64,000 nt of DNA from Hahella chejuensis KCTC 2396 (GTDB lineage Bacteria; Pseudomonadota; Gammaproteobacteria; Pseudomonadales; Oleiphilaceae): positions 496,001-560,000 of the forward strand of contig NC_007645.1 of the NCBI RefSeq assembly GCF_000012985.1, written 5' to 3'. The notes under the pieces were generated by a model, which searched no databases, was not told the DNA's origin, and saw nothing but the letters and a program-made list of their open reading frames with translations. The translations under genes and the position numbers were made by a program. Below are positions 43,805 through 52,112 of the stretch, one piece after another. Positions within the stretch are counted from its first letter, which is position 1. Each line of letters opens with the position of its first letter.

Positions 43805-44728
43805 CTAAAACCCTTCCGCTTCGCTGTCCGTCTCACCACTCTTCCTCGTGGGACGGGCGAGCAGTAACGACAACAGAATGCTGATGATGGCGCCGGAGAT
43901 AAACAGGGTGAGGGTGTAACGGTTATTGGTTTGGTCATGGAAAGCCTGATTGGGCGTGATGCGCAATAGCCATTGGCGCTCTGGAAGATCCAGCGTGTCG
44001 CTGTACAGCCAGGATTTGCGTTTCTTTATGTTCTCCTCTCCGTCCTGTGGCAGCACCAGCTTCACCAATGGGTCGCTGGCGTAGCGCATCAAGTCAAACA
44101 CAGACAGGGTGAACCCCTCCGGCTTATAGTCGGCGATGGCGGCTTTCAGGCTATGCTCCAGATCAAAACTGATGGCGATGAGCGTATCGTTCACCCGCCG
44201 AATATAGCGAACTTCGCCGCGATAGGCGGGATTCTGAGAGTTGATGCGGGTCACTGGCGTTGCGATGGTTTCTCCACTGCGCCACGCCTCGTCAAAGGCG
44301 GGTTGAAGTTCGGGTAATTCGGTGACGCGTTTGATGTCGTTGAGCGTTAGAGATTGCAGGCTGTTGATATCCGTAACACTGAAATGACGGCTCTCATCGG
44401 CGGATTTAGCGATTACCAAGTGTTCAATGGTGTTGATGTTGGGAAATCCCTGCAAAAACACGCGGGTGGCGTCAGTCGCGGCGTCTTCTGACTCAGGGCG
44501 AGCGCCGCTCATGCGAAACCACAATTCCGCAGCGGCGCGATTCTGTTCGAATGTCCGGCGGACCGTTTGTGCAATGAACTGCGCTTCCTGGGCGAAGCGC
44601 GCGTGTGCGTCTCTCTCTTGCTGCTTATTGGAAAAATAGGACATGGCCGCCGTTAACGACAGCCCCACCAAAAGCGCCAGGAGAGATGGCAGAGAAAGTA
44701 TAAACCCGTACATATTGCGGGACCGCAT
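43805..44728 (-). CDS. Membrane protein with CHASE-like extracytoplasmic domain and no output domain
   Basis: A 307-aa protein with membrane segments near residues 8-30 and 272-292. The roughly 240-residue loop between them looks like a CHASE sensor (FAQEAQFIAQTVRRTFEQ; GEVRYIRRVNDTLIAISFD). After the second segment only about 15 residues remain, so there is no kinase, GGDEF or MCP output. The ribosome site GGAGGATTCA is excellent and the frame is clean, so the short C-terminus seems genuine. It may act through a partner. Confidence 0.65.
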   Translation of the reverse strand: MRSRNMYGFILSLPSLLALLVGLSLTAAMSYFSNKQQERDAHARFAQEAQFIAQTVRRTFEQNRAAAELWFRMSGARPESEDAATDATRVFLQGFPNINTIEHLVIAKSADESRHFSVTDINSLQSLTLNDIKRVTELPELQPAFDEAWRSGETIATPVTRINSQNPAYRGEVRYIRRVNDTLIAISFDLEHSLKAAIADYKPEGFTLSVFDLMRYASDPLVKLVLPQDGEENIKKRKSWLYSDTLDLPERQWLLRITPNQAFHDQTNNRYTLTLFISGAIISILLSLLLARPTRKSGETDSEAEGF

Positions 44729-44859
44729 TGAATCCTCCGGATAATTGCCGCCCCCAGGCGGTTACCAACCCATTTCCGCTGAAAGCGTACTCCATATTCG
44801 TGACAGTCGGTAACTATAGAGTTCCCTATTACCCGCATCAAGCGGAAGCCTGAAAGCCT

Positions 44860-46605
44860 TTATCTTTGATATATATAAGTGCCCGGTGCGTCACAAAGTT
44901 GCGGATAACCGGAGTCCGGCGCGCCTAGCGGCGGAGGCGAGGACTGTTCAGCGCTGCTGTGATCTCGCAGCCACTGGCTCCAGGCCGGCCACCAGGAGCC
45001 TTCATGACGGGGCGCAATATTGAGCCAGTCGTCGGGGCTGTAATTGCGATCCTGCCCATAACGGGTATTGATCTGGTAACTGCGCCTCGGATGGCCGGGC
45101 TCACTGATGATGCCGGCGTTGTGGCCGCCGCTGGTCAATAAAAAAGTAATCTCTGCGGAGCTGGTGAGACGGCGGATTTTATACACGGATTTCCAAGGCG
45201 CGACATGATCCTTAGTAGCGCCGACGGCGAAGATGGGAATGCGGATATCACGCAGAAATATTGGACTGTCGTCCACTTCAAAACGGCCCTCGGCGAGATC
45301 GTTATTAAGAAACAGACTGCGCAGGTATTGTGAATGCATGCGATAGGGCATGCGAGTGGTGTCTGCGTTCCAGGCCATCAGGTCGTTCATGCTGCTGCGT
45401 TCGCCCAGCATATATTCTCGTACGATGCGCGACCAAAGCAGGTCCTTCGAGCGTAGCATCATGAACGCGCCGGACATTTGCGTCGCGTCCAGATAGCCTT
45501 GCTCCCACATCAAGTCTTCCAGGAAGGTCAGCTGACTCTCGTTGATGAACAACATCAACTCGCCGGCTTCCTTGAAGTCCGTTTGCGCGGCGAAAAGGCT
45601 GATGGTGGCGAGTCGCTTATCCTCGTTTCTCGCCATCGCGGCGGCGGCGATGCTGAGCAGGGTGCCGCCGAGACAATAGCCGACGCCGTGTATCGCCGGA
45701 GCGTCGGGAACGATGGCGGAGATTGCGTCCAGCGCTTCCGTCACCCCCAGGCGCAGATAATCCTGCATGCCGAGATTGCGATCTTTGCTATCCGGATTCA
45801 ACCAGGAAATCATAAACACTGTGTGGCCTTGCTCCACCAAGTACCGGGCCAGGGAGTTATGGGGCGACAGGTCGAGAATGTAGTACTTCATGATCCAGGC
45901 GGGAACGATAAGCACCGGCTCTTTGTACGTGCGTTCGGTTGTTGGCGCGTACTGGATCAGTTCTATCAGGCGATTGCGATAAATCACTTTTCCCGGGGTT
46001 ACGGCGAGATTCTCGCCTACCTTATAGTTTTCCGATCCGACAGGCGGATCGCCATTGAGCATACGCTGAGCGTCTTCGCGCCAGTTCTCCAAGCCGTCGA
46101 GAAAATTTTTGCCGCCGGTTTCCAGGGTTTTCTTGATGACCTCCGGGTTCAACCAGGGAATATTGGACGGAGACATCAAATCCAATATCTGACGTGCGCA
46201 AAACGACACGATATTTTCGTTGCGGGGCGACACGCCGGGAATATCCGTCGTCGCGTAGTGCCACCACTGCTCATAAAGCAGGAACCACTGGTAAGCCAGA
46301 TTAAAAGGAAAGCGTCCCCATTCCTCATTGCGAAAGCGGATATCCTGGGGAAGGGGGGCGATGACCGGTTCCGGGTTCTGGTTGGTTATAGTGCGGGAAC
46401 AATAGACGCCATAGCGCAGCAGGTTGCGGGAGATGTTCTTCGCCAGTTCGGCATGCTTTCCGGGCGCCATCACCGCATGACTGACCCAGTCTGTGTAGGC
46501 CTGGATGAAAGCGGCGGGAGAATTGCCGCCAGTACCGTATCCGATAAACGCATGCAGGAGGCGGTCAATCGCCTTTGATTCCGCAAATAAAGAGCTGTCG
46601 TCCAC
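44860..46605 (-). CDS. phaC: Poly(3-hydroxyalkanoate) synthase
   Basis: A 581-aa protein with the lipase-like box GVGYCLGGTLL (Cys311), and Asp466 (GATKDHVAPW) and His495 (SGGHNAGII) completing the catalytic triad of PHA synthases. The N-terminal PhaC_N region (about residues 90-260) is present. It polymerises hydroxyacyl-CoA on granules. The length fits class I. No phaA, phaB, phasin or depolymerase gene is adjacent, so it is an orphan synthase. Confidence 0.92.
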   Translation of the reverse strand: MDDSSLFAESKAIDRLLHAFIGYGTGGNSPAAFIQAYTDWVSHAVMAPGKHAELAKNISRNLLRYGVYCSRTITNQNPEPVIAPLPQDIRFRNEEWGRFPFNLAYQWFLLYEQWWHYATTDIPGVSPRNENIVSFCARQILDLMSPSNIPWLNPEVIKKTLETGGKNFLDGLENWREDAQRMLNGDPPVGSENYKVGENLAVTPGKVIYRNRLIELIQYAPTTERTYKEPVLIVPAWIMKYYILDLSPHNSLARYLVEQGHTVFMISWLNPDSKDRNLGMQDYLRLGVTEALDAISAIVPDAPAIHGVGYCLGGTLLSIAAAAMARNEDKRLATISLFAAQTDFKEAGELMLFINESQLTFLEDLMWEQGYLDATQMSGAFMMLRSKDLLWSRIVREYMLGERSSMNDLMAWNADTTRMPYRMHSQYLRSLFLNNDLAEGRFEVDDSPIFLRDIRIPIFAVGATKDHVAPWKSVYKIRRLTSSAEITFLLTSGGHNAGIISEPGHPRRSYQINTRYGQDRNYSPDDWLNIAPRHEGSWWPAWSQWLRDHSSAEQSSPPPLGAPDSGYPQLCDAPGTYIYQR

Positions 46606-46737
46606 GTTAGCCTCTTTGTTTTAGTAGACATTAAAACACGACGCGAAACGCTGGAGCGCGTCCTGGGTGAATCCGGGGACTGCTTGTGGAATGATCACAG
46701 TAAGGAGTTGAGGCTTTGAAAGCAACCGTGAAAGACG

Positions 46738-46763
46738 GCCGGCGAAACTCAACGCTCGCCGGC
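46738..46763 (-). terminator. Terminator-like hairpin after znuB
   Basis: GCCGGCGA and TCGCCGGC form an 8-bp stem with a 10-base loop 12 bp beyond the znuB stop. On the minus strand it is followed by CGTCTTTC, only weakly T-rich. Confidence 0.55.
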
Positions 46764-46774
46764 TTTGCCTTGGG

Positions 46775-47566
46775 TCAAGCGTGGCGTAGACGGTGCGCGC
46801 CCATGCTGCTTAAAAACAGGACGAACGCTGCGACGACGACGGACGGTCCGGCGGGAGTGTCCCACCACCAGGAGAGGCTCAGTCCCGCCACGACAGCGAA
46901 GACGCCGCTGGCGATGGCGAGCGCCGCCATTTTTTCTGGCGTATCGCTAAATGGGCGGGCTGCGGCGGCGGGGATAATCAGCAACGATGTCACCAGTAGT
47001 ACGCCGACGACTTTCATGGCGAGAGCGATGACCAGCGACATCATCAGCATCAATAACAACTGGGTGCGTAATATGTTGTAGCCCTCTACTGCCGCGAGAT
47101 CCTCGTTCAGCGTCATCATCAGCAGGGAGCGCCACAACAGTTTGAGCATAACGATGGCGGCCACCGCGCCTGCGAATATCCAAATGACATCCTGATAATT
47201 GAGCGCCAACAGGTCGCCGAACAGGTAGCTCATCAGGTCCACTTGTTGGTCACGCATAAAACTCAGCGCCACCAGGCCCAGGGACAGGGAGCTGTGAGCC
47301 AGGATGCCCAGCAGCGTGTCCGTAGCGATGTGCTTTTGCCTTTGCATCAGGGCCAGCGTCAGGCCCATCAATACGCAGCCGGCGGTGATGGCCAGGCTGA
47401 CGTTCACCTCCAGCATCAAGCCCAAAGCAACGCCCATTAGCGCTGAGTGGGACAGGGTGTCGCCGAAATAGGACATGCGCCGCCACACTACAAAACAGCC
47501 CAAAGGGCCGGTGATAAAAGCCAGACCGATGCCCCCCAGCAGGGCGGGTATGAGGATATCAAGCAT
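46775..47566 (-). CDS. znuB: Zinc ABC transporter permease ZnuB
   Basis: A 263-aa ABC-3 family permease with about eight membrane segments (ALLGGIGLAFITGPLGCFVVW, RRMSYFGDTLSHSALMGVAL). The start ATG at 47566 overlaps the end of znuC by eight bases; an upstream start at 47590 is inside znuC and not needed. It forms the membrane channel for high-affinity zinc import with ZnuC and a periplasmic ZnuA. Confidence 0.92.
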   Translation of the reverse strand: MLDILIPALLGGIGLAFITGPLGCFVVWRRMSYFGDTLSHSALMGVALGLMLEVNVSLAITAGCVLMGLTLALMQRQKHIATDTLLGILAHSSLSLGLVALSFMRDQQVDLMSYLFGDLLALNYQDVIWIFAGAVAAIVMLKLLWRSLLMMTLNEDLAAVEGYNILRTQLLLMLMMSLVIALAMKVVGVLLVTSLLIIPAAAARPFSDTPEKMAALAIASGVFAVVAGLSLSWWWDTPAGPSVVVAAFVLFLSSMGAHRLRHA

Positions 47567-48326
47567 GTTGGTCGCCGTGAGAACACTCACTGCCGGCGGC
47601 GACGGTGCCGTCGGTATGGTGATGATGGTCGTGATGGTGGTGGTAGACCGCCAGCGAGCGCGCCGCCTGGGTCCCGAAAAGGTTGATGAAGGCAGGCTCG
47701 TTGGACACCTTTTCCGGGTGCCCGGCGCAGCAAATATGCCGGTTCAGGCATAACACCTGATCCGTAGAGGCCATTACCAGATGAAGATCATGGGAGACCA
47801 GCAGAGCGCCGCAGTGTAACTCATCCCGTAGTGAACGGATAAGGCGGTACAGTTCCGCCTGGCCGGTGACGTCCACGCCTTGCGCTGGTTCATCCAGCAC
47901 TAACAAGTCTGGCGCCCGTTGCAATGCGCGCGCCAGCAATACCCGCTGCAGTTCGCCGCCGGATAAAGTGTGCATGGGTTGTTTGGCCACGTGCTCCATT
48001 TCCACTCTTTGCAGCGCTTCACGCCAGCGCTGCGGGTTGTGCGCCAATTGCAGAAAGCGTTTGACCGTCAACGGCAAGGACGCGTCGATATGAAAGCGCT
48101 GCGGCATATAGCCGATTTTCAGGCCGGGACGGCGCAGCACTTCTCCACGGCTCAACGGCTGTATGCCCAAGAGCGCTTTTGCCAGCGTGGACTTGCCGGC
48201 GCCGTTGGGACCAATGACCGTGATGATTTCGCCGGAATTAATATCGAAAGTGACGTTTTCAATCAGCGTGCGACCTTGGATCTTTACGGTGACGTCTTGC
48301 AGACGTATTAATGGCGGCGGGTTCAT
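47559..48326 (-). CDS. znuC: Zinc ABC transporter ATP-binding protein ZnuC
   Basis: A 255-aa ATPase: Walker A GPNGAGKST near residue 40, signature LSGGELQRVLLARAL, Walker B LLVLDEPAQGVD. The C-terminus is His-rich (AVYHHHHDHHHHTDGT, then SHGDQHA), consistent with zinc binding. The ATG at 48324-48326 overlaps the zur stop as ATGA; the longer frame to 48506 lies inside zur and is rejected. Confidence 0.95.
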   Translation of the reverse strand: MNPPPLIRLQDVTVKIQGRTLIENVTFDINSGEIITVIGPNGAGKSTLAKALLGIQPLSRGEVLRRPGLKIGYMPQRFHIDASLPLTVKRFLQLAHNPQRWREALQRVEMEHVAKQPMHTLSGGELQRVLLARALQRAPDLLVLDEPAQGVDVTGQAELYRLIRSLRDELHCGALLVSHDLHLVMASTDQVLCLNRHICCAGHPEKVSNEPAFINLFGTQAARSLAVYHHHHDHHHHTDGTVAAGSECSHGDQHA

Positions 48327-48811
48327 TGGGCGGTCCTGCAGGCAGCGCACAGGCCGCTGATTTCCAGCGTCATACTCTCCACTTCGAAATCCCGTTCCTG
48401 CGCCAAGGTCAGCAGTTGTTTGCGCAGCGCGCCTTCCGTAATTTCCTGCGCGCGCTTGCACTGTTTGCAAATCAAAAAGCCGCCCTGGTGGCCTTCCTGC
48501 GGACACACGCAGCCCATGAAGGCGTTCAGTGACGCAATGCGATGCACCAAGCCATTTTCCTGCAGAAACTCCAACGCTCGATACACCGTTGGCGGGGCGG
48601 AATTACGGCCTTCCTGTCCAAACTGAGCAAGGATGTCGTAGGCGCCGATGGGCTTATGGGATTGCCAGATCAGCTCCAGCACGCGTAAGCGTGTGTCCGT
48701 CAGTCTCAGACCGCGTTCTTTGCAGAGTCTCTTGGCGGTAATCAGCGCGTCATGAATGCAGGAGGCGTGATTATGTTGCTGAAACACGGCGTTGTCAGAT
48801 TGGCTGTTCAT
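48323..48811 (-). CDS. zur: Zinc uptake regulator Zur (Fur family)
   Basis: A 162-aa Fur-family repressor with a winged helix in the first 90 residues, the CVCPQEGHQGGFLICKQCKR zinc site with CxxC, and a second C-terminal CAAC motif (LCAACRTAQ). It represses znu genes when zinc is sufficient. As the first gene of zur-znuC-znuB it would also control itself through the dyad at 48873-48891. Confidence 0.95.
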   Translation of the reverse strand: MNSQSDNAVFQQHNHASCIHDALITAKRLCKERGLRLTDTRLRVLELIWQSHKPIGAYDILAQFGQEGRNSAPPTVYRALEFLQENGLVHRIASLNAFMGCVCPQEGHQGGFLICKQCKRAQEITEGALRKQLLTLAQERDFEVESMTLEISGLCAACRTAQ

Positions 48812-49175
48812 AATGATTCCGCAAGAGTTGCAATGCTGGCGTTAGCGCGGTCGTCGGAGGAGACGTAGGAAGTGTAATGTTATAACAATTGGGCTTGCGC
48901 TGAAACCGCCAACGGCGTTCATGGCGGCGTCTGGCGTGAAACAGGTCGCCAATGTTACAAAAATTCGCGTTTTTATAAGGTTACTTGTATGCAAAACCGC
49001 CGGTTAGGGTCCATAATCCTTTGCTGGATGTTTGGCGGGCGCTTGTCGACGTCCGCATTATAAAAATATAAATCAGGGCGGAATGAAACCGGCGTATGCC
49101 GGATTGCCAGGAAGGTCGCGCTGAGTCCTCGGGTCGAGACTTCGAACCCCGTGAGACTTCAGAGGTAAAATAAGA
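48812..49175. other. Divergent intergenic region zur / malE
   Basis: This 364-bp gap holds a candidate Zur site near zur and, toward malE, an AT-rich stretch near 49060-49072. znuA, which often occupies the divergent position, is not here. Nothing else is recognised. Confidence 0.5.
48873..48891. promoter_or_regulatory. Candidate Zur operator
   Basis: GTAATGTTATAACAATTG contains a TGTTATAACA palindrome and the AATGTTATA half-site seen in gammaproteobacterial Zur boxes. It is 62 bp before the zur start. The second half is shorter than the usual consensus, so binding is inferred. Confidence 0.5.
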
Positions 49176-50405
49176 ATGTCAGCGCTAAAGAACCTTTTCA
49201 CACTGGCGTTATGCTTGGTCAGCGCTTTCGCCTGCGCGTTTGAAAAAGACTCTCTCATTGTCTGGATAGGAGCCGACAAAGGCTCAAAAGGCGTCGCCGA
49301 AGCCGGCGCCGCCTTCACCGCCGCTACCGGCATGAAGGTAAAGGTGGAAACGCCGGACGATCTCACCGTTCAATTCGATCGCCTCGCGCCAACGGCGCAA
49401 GGTCCGGACATTGTCATATGGGCCCATGAACGTTTTGGTCCCTGGATCAACGACGGCTTTCTGGAGCCGGTCACACCCTCTCAAAAGATGCGCGACAGCG
49501 TAGCGCCTTTCACTTGGCGCGCCCTGACGGTCGGGGATGATATATACGGCTTTCCTATCGCTATAGAAGCGGTGAGCCTGATCTATAACAAGGCGTTGGT
49601 GAAAACGCCTCCTCGTACGCTACAGGATGTCATTGCGCTGGATCGCGATCTGCGGAAACAAGGCAAAAAAGCCATTGAGTGGGACTATAAGAATACTTAC
49701 TTCAGTTGGCCTTTTATCGCCGGCGCCGGCGGCTACAGCTTTGGCAAGTCAGACGGCGTTTATAATCTGGCGGATGTCGGCTTTGACAACCGCGGCTCCG
49801 TTGACGCAGTGCAAGCCATTAAGCAGCTTCTGGATCAAGGCGTACTGGAAAAGACGGCGGATTACGGCTCTATGATGAACGGCTTCAAGAAGGGCGAAGT
49901 GGCGATGATCATCAACGGTCCCTGGTCGTGGCGTGAGATCCGCGATGCGGGCGTCAATTTTGGCGTGGACTATATTCCCGGACTGACGGCGGAACATCCC
50001 GGGCGTCCTTTTGTTGGCGTGCTGGCGGCGGGGATCAATTCCGCGGGAAGAAACAAAGAAGCCGCGCAGCGTTTTCTGGAAGATTATCTACTGACCTATG
50101 AGGGACTAAAGAAAGTAAATACAGACAAGCCATTGGGCGCGGTAGCCAATATTCAATTAATGAAAGAGCTTTCCTCCGACCCTTTGATCCGTCATACCTT
50201 CGTATCCGCTGAAAAAGGGGAGCTGATGCCGGACGTGCCGGAAATGAAGCGCTTCTGGGGATTATTTACCTATAAGTTGCCAGCGATGCTAAAAGGCGAG
50301 GCGGCAATCAGCGCAACGCTGAATGATATGGCGGATAGGCTGCGAAAACTGGACGAACTGAAAGGCTGGGGGCGGCGGCACTATCTTTCAGATAAGAAAA
50401 GCTGA
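49176..50405 (+). CDS. malE: Maltose/maltodextrin-binding periplasmic protein
   Basis: A 409-aa solute-binding protein with a signal peptide (about residues 1-21, AFACAF) and mature start EKDSLIVWIGADKGSKGVAE. WAHERFGPWINDGFLEPV, YGFPIAIEAVSLIYNK and AMIINGPWSWREIRDAGVNF match E. coli MalE closely in order. It delivers maltodextrins to a MalFGK2 transporter, none of which is encoded nearby. AGAGG is ten bases before the ATG. Confidence 0.92.
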   Translation: MSALKNLFTLALCLVSAFACAFEKDSLIVWIGADKGSKGVAEAGAAFTAATGMKVKVETPDDLTVQFDRLAPTAQGPDIVIWAHERFGPWINDGFLEPVTPSQKMRDSVAPFTWRALTVGDDIYGFPIAIEAVSLIYNKALVKTPPRTLQDVIALDRDLRKQGKKAIEWDYKNTYFSWPFIAGAGGYSFGKSDGVYNLADVGFDNRGSVDAVQAIKQLLDQGVLEKTADYGSMMNGFKKGEVAMIINGPWSWREIRDAGVNFGVDYIPGLTAEHPGRPFVGVLAAGINSAGRNKEAAQRFLEDYLLTYEGLKKVNTDKPLGAVANIQLMKELSSDPLIRHTFVSAEKGELMPDVPEMKRFWGLFTYKLPAMLKGEAAISATLNDMADRLRKLDELKGWGRRHYLSDKKS

Positions 50406-50426
50406 GCGTCGACTATACGAACGACT

Positions 50427-50444
50427 GGGGCGCTTGAGCGCCCC
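50427..50444. terminator. Hairpin between convergent malE and chpC
   Basis: GGGGCGC, loop TTGA, GCGCCCC: a perfect 7-bp GC stem 22 bp after malE and 11 bp before the chpC stop. It lacks a T run but is placed to serve both genes. Confidence 0.6.
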
Positions 50445-50454
50445 GGATTATCGA

Positions 50455-50925
50455 TCAGCGTGCGGAAACCGCCTGTAATGCGAGGAGTTCCATTTGTTCC
50501 AGGGAAGGAATAATGGCTTCTTCGCCGCTGACTTTAACCATCATTTTGTCCATGGGGCCCAGGTCGGCCTTTTCATGGGCGCTGACTTCCTCGCTTCGTA
50601 CTTTCATCAAACGAGGCAGGCCCTGAGTGACGAACGCCATGAACGGCATTTGTTTGTGCTTGTCGCCAATCGTATTGGTCACGGCAATTCGGGTATGCGT
50701 AGATTTCGCGCCGGAGGCGGACTTATTGGCCTTGTCATAAGACATTAACGGCAGACGCAGACCGCGCCAGCGAATGTAGCCCAGGAACCAGTCCGCCCCG
50801 TCTTCAACGGGCTCCGGCGCCTGATAGTCAACGATTTCAGCGATGCTGGCGTTGGGTAATAGCAAGTTTTTTCCCTGTACGGGAATCAATAAACAGGAGA
50901 TCTGTCCGGAGGTTTGCTCCACCAT
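50455..50925 (-). CDS. chpC: CheW-like protein ChpC
   Basis: A 156-aa CheW-domain protein (SCLLIPVQGKNLLLPNASIA, then GADWFLGYIRWRGLRLPLMS). By analogy with P. aeruginosa it links receptors to ChpA in the type IV pilus chemosensory system. The ATG at 50925 follows GAGGATAGATTC; the longer frame to 50982 adds 19 unrelated residues. It is the last gene of the pil-chp cluster. Confidence 0.88.
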   Translation of the reverse strand: MVEQTSGQISCLLIPVQGKNLLLPNASIAEIVDYQAPEPVEDGADWFLGYIRWRGLRLPLMSYDKANKSASGAKSTHTRIAVTNTIGDKHKQMPFMAFVTQGLPRLMKVRSEEVSAHEKADLGPMDKMMVKVSGEEAIIPSLEQMELLALQAVSAR

Positions 50926-51061
50926 GAATCTATCCTCGAAATCGTTTGTCTTACCGGCGCCTGTCTCACGGCGGGCGCGCATATCATCTCTGGACCAGCG
51001 GCAGGTCCAAGCTGATAGAGCTTCAGTCTGAGTCTAGCTTAACAGACCGGGTTATGGAACG

Positions 51062-52108
51062 TCAGGCCAGGCCGCGCTTGCGTTTCGCCAGTTCCTCAAG
51101 CTCTATGGTTTTCAGTAACTTTTCCGCCAACTGATGCGGCGAGCCGCGAAATTCCACGCACCCCGTTGCGGCGACGGAGTCCGGCATTGAGCTGTTGGCG
51201 CAGGTGTCTGAGGTCTGAGACCAGATACGGCTGCCATAAGCCCGCAACAGTGGGCCGGCCAGGGAGCCGTCATTGCCCATGCCGCTGAAAATAATCGCAT
51301 TACAACGGCCGCTGTAGTAGCCGCCGACATTTAGCATGACCTGATCGATAGAAGGGCCATAAGGACCCGGCCAGGCGTTTTCTCTGACCTCCATCGTCCC
51401 CTCCGCGCTGAACACCACCTCGTGGTCGACAGGCATGATCACCACTTCGCCATAATGCAGACGCGCGCCGTGCTGTACTTCCTTCAGATCGAAGGCGGAG
51501 TGGCGACCTAACACTCGCACCAGCACATTGGCGGCGTTCTGGTCGATATGCTGGGCGTAAACGAAGGCGACAGGCAAGCCTGAGGGTAAGCAATCGAGAA
51601 AGCTCTTCACCGCCGCCGGACCGCCCAAAGAGGCGCCCAGAATCCATACCCTTTCCACCGGGTCGTTAACGCCGCCTGGCCGTATATGATGCGGCAACGG
51701 CAAAGCGGAAGGGCCGCCTGGAGAGGCTTCCAGCGCAGTTAAAGAAGCTCCGGCCTGGGTAAGCGTGGGCGGTTCGCCCAACAACTCCACCAGTTTGGTA
51801 AACAGGCGCCGCTCCCATTTGGCGTAATCGAGGCTGTGCTTGTTGGGCGCCTCTCCTAATCCAAACAAGACGGGGGCTTCGCTATGATCGATCAGCGTAT
51901 CAATGGCGTCCGCCCAACGGTCTTCGTCGGCCAGTATGACGATCCACACCTCGGCGGCGGCGTGGCGCTCCAGGAGCGCCGTGCTCAGCCGGGAAGGATC
52001 ACAGCTGGCGATCACCGAAAAACCGTATCCTTCCACCGCGCTTTGCATGATATGCCGCTGTAAAGGGCAGTCCGAAATAATGCCAACTTTTGCAGCCTGC
52101 ACTGACAT
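51062..52108 (-). CDS. chpB: CheB-type receptor methylesterase ChpB
   Basis: A 348-aa protein. The C-terminal esterase domain has the catalytic Ser in ILGASLGGPAAV, His in YAQHID and Asp in FSGMGNDGSLAGP. The N-terminal 110 residues resemble a receiver fold (VGIISDCPLQRHIMQSAVEG) but the expected phospho-acceptor and acidic positions are not convincing (AEVWIVILADEDRW). It removes methyl groups from PilJ-type receptors. It follows chpA by four bases. Confidence 0.9.
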   Translation of the reverse strand: MSVQAAKVGIISDCPLQRHIMQSAVEGYGFSVIASCDPSRLSTALLERHAAAEVWIVILADEDRWADAIDTLIDHSEAPVLFGLGEAPNKHSLDYAKWERRLFTKLVELLGEPPTLTQAGASLTALEASPGGPSALPLPHHIRPGGVNDPVERVWILGASLGGPAAVKSFLDCLPSGLPVAFVYAQHIDQNAANVLVRVLGRHSAFDLKEVQHGARLHYGEVVIMPVDHEVVFSAEGTMEVRENAWPGPYGPSIDQVMLNVGGYYSGRCNAIIFSGMGNDGSLAGPLLRAYGSRIWSQTSDTCANSSMPDSVAATGCVEFRGSPHQLAEKLLKTIELEELAKRKRGLA

Positions 52109-52112
52109 CCAG

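Noticed and set aside
46716-47081. 121-aa plus frame over the znuB 3' end
   Set aside because: It is an antisense shadow of znuB; the minus-strand permease pattern and the overlapping operon order are clear.
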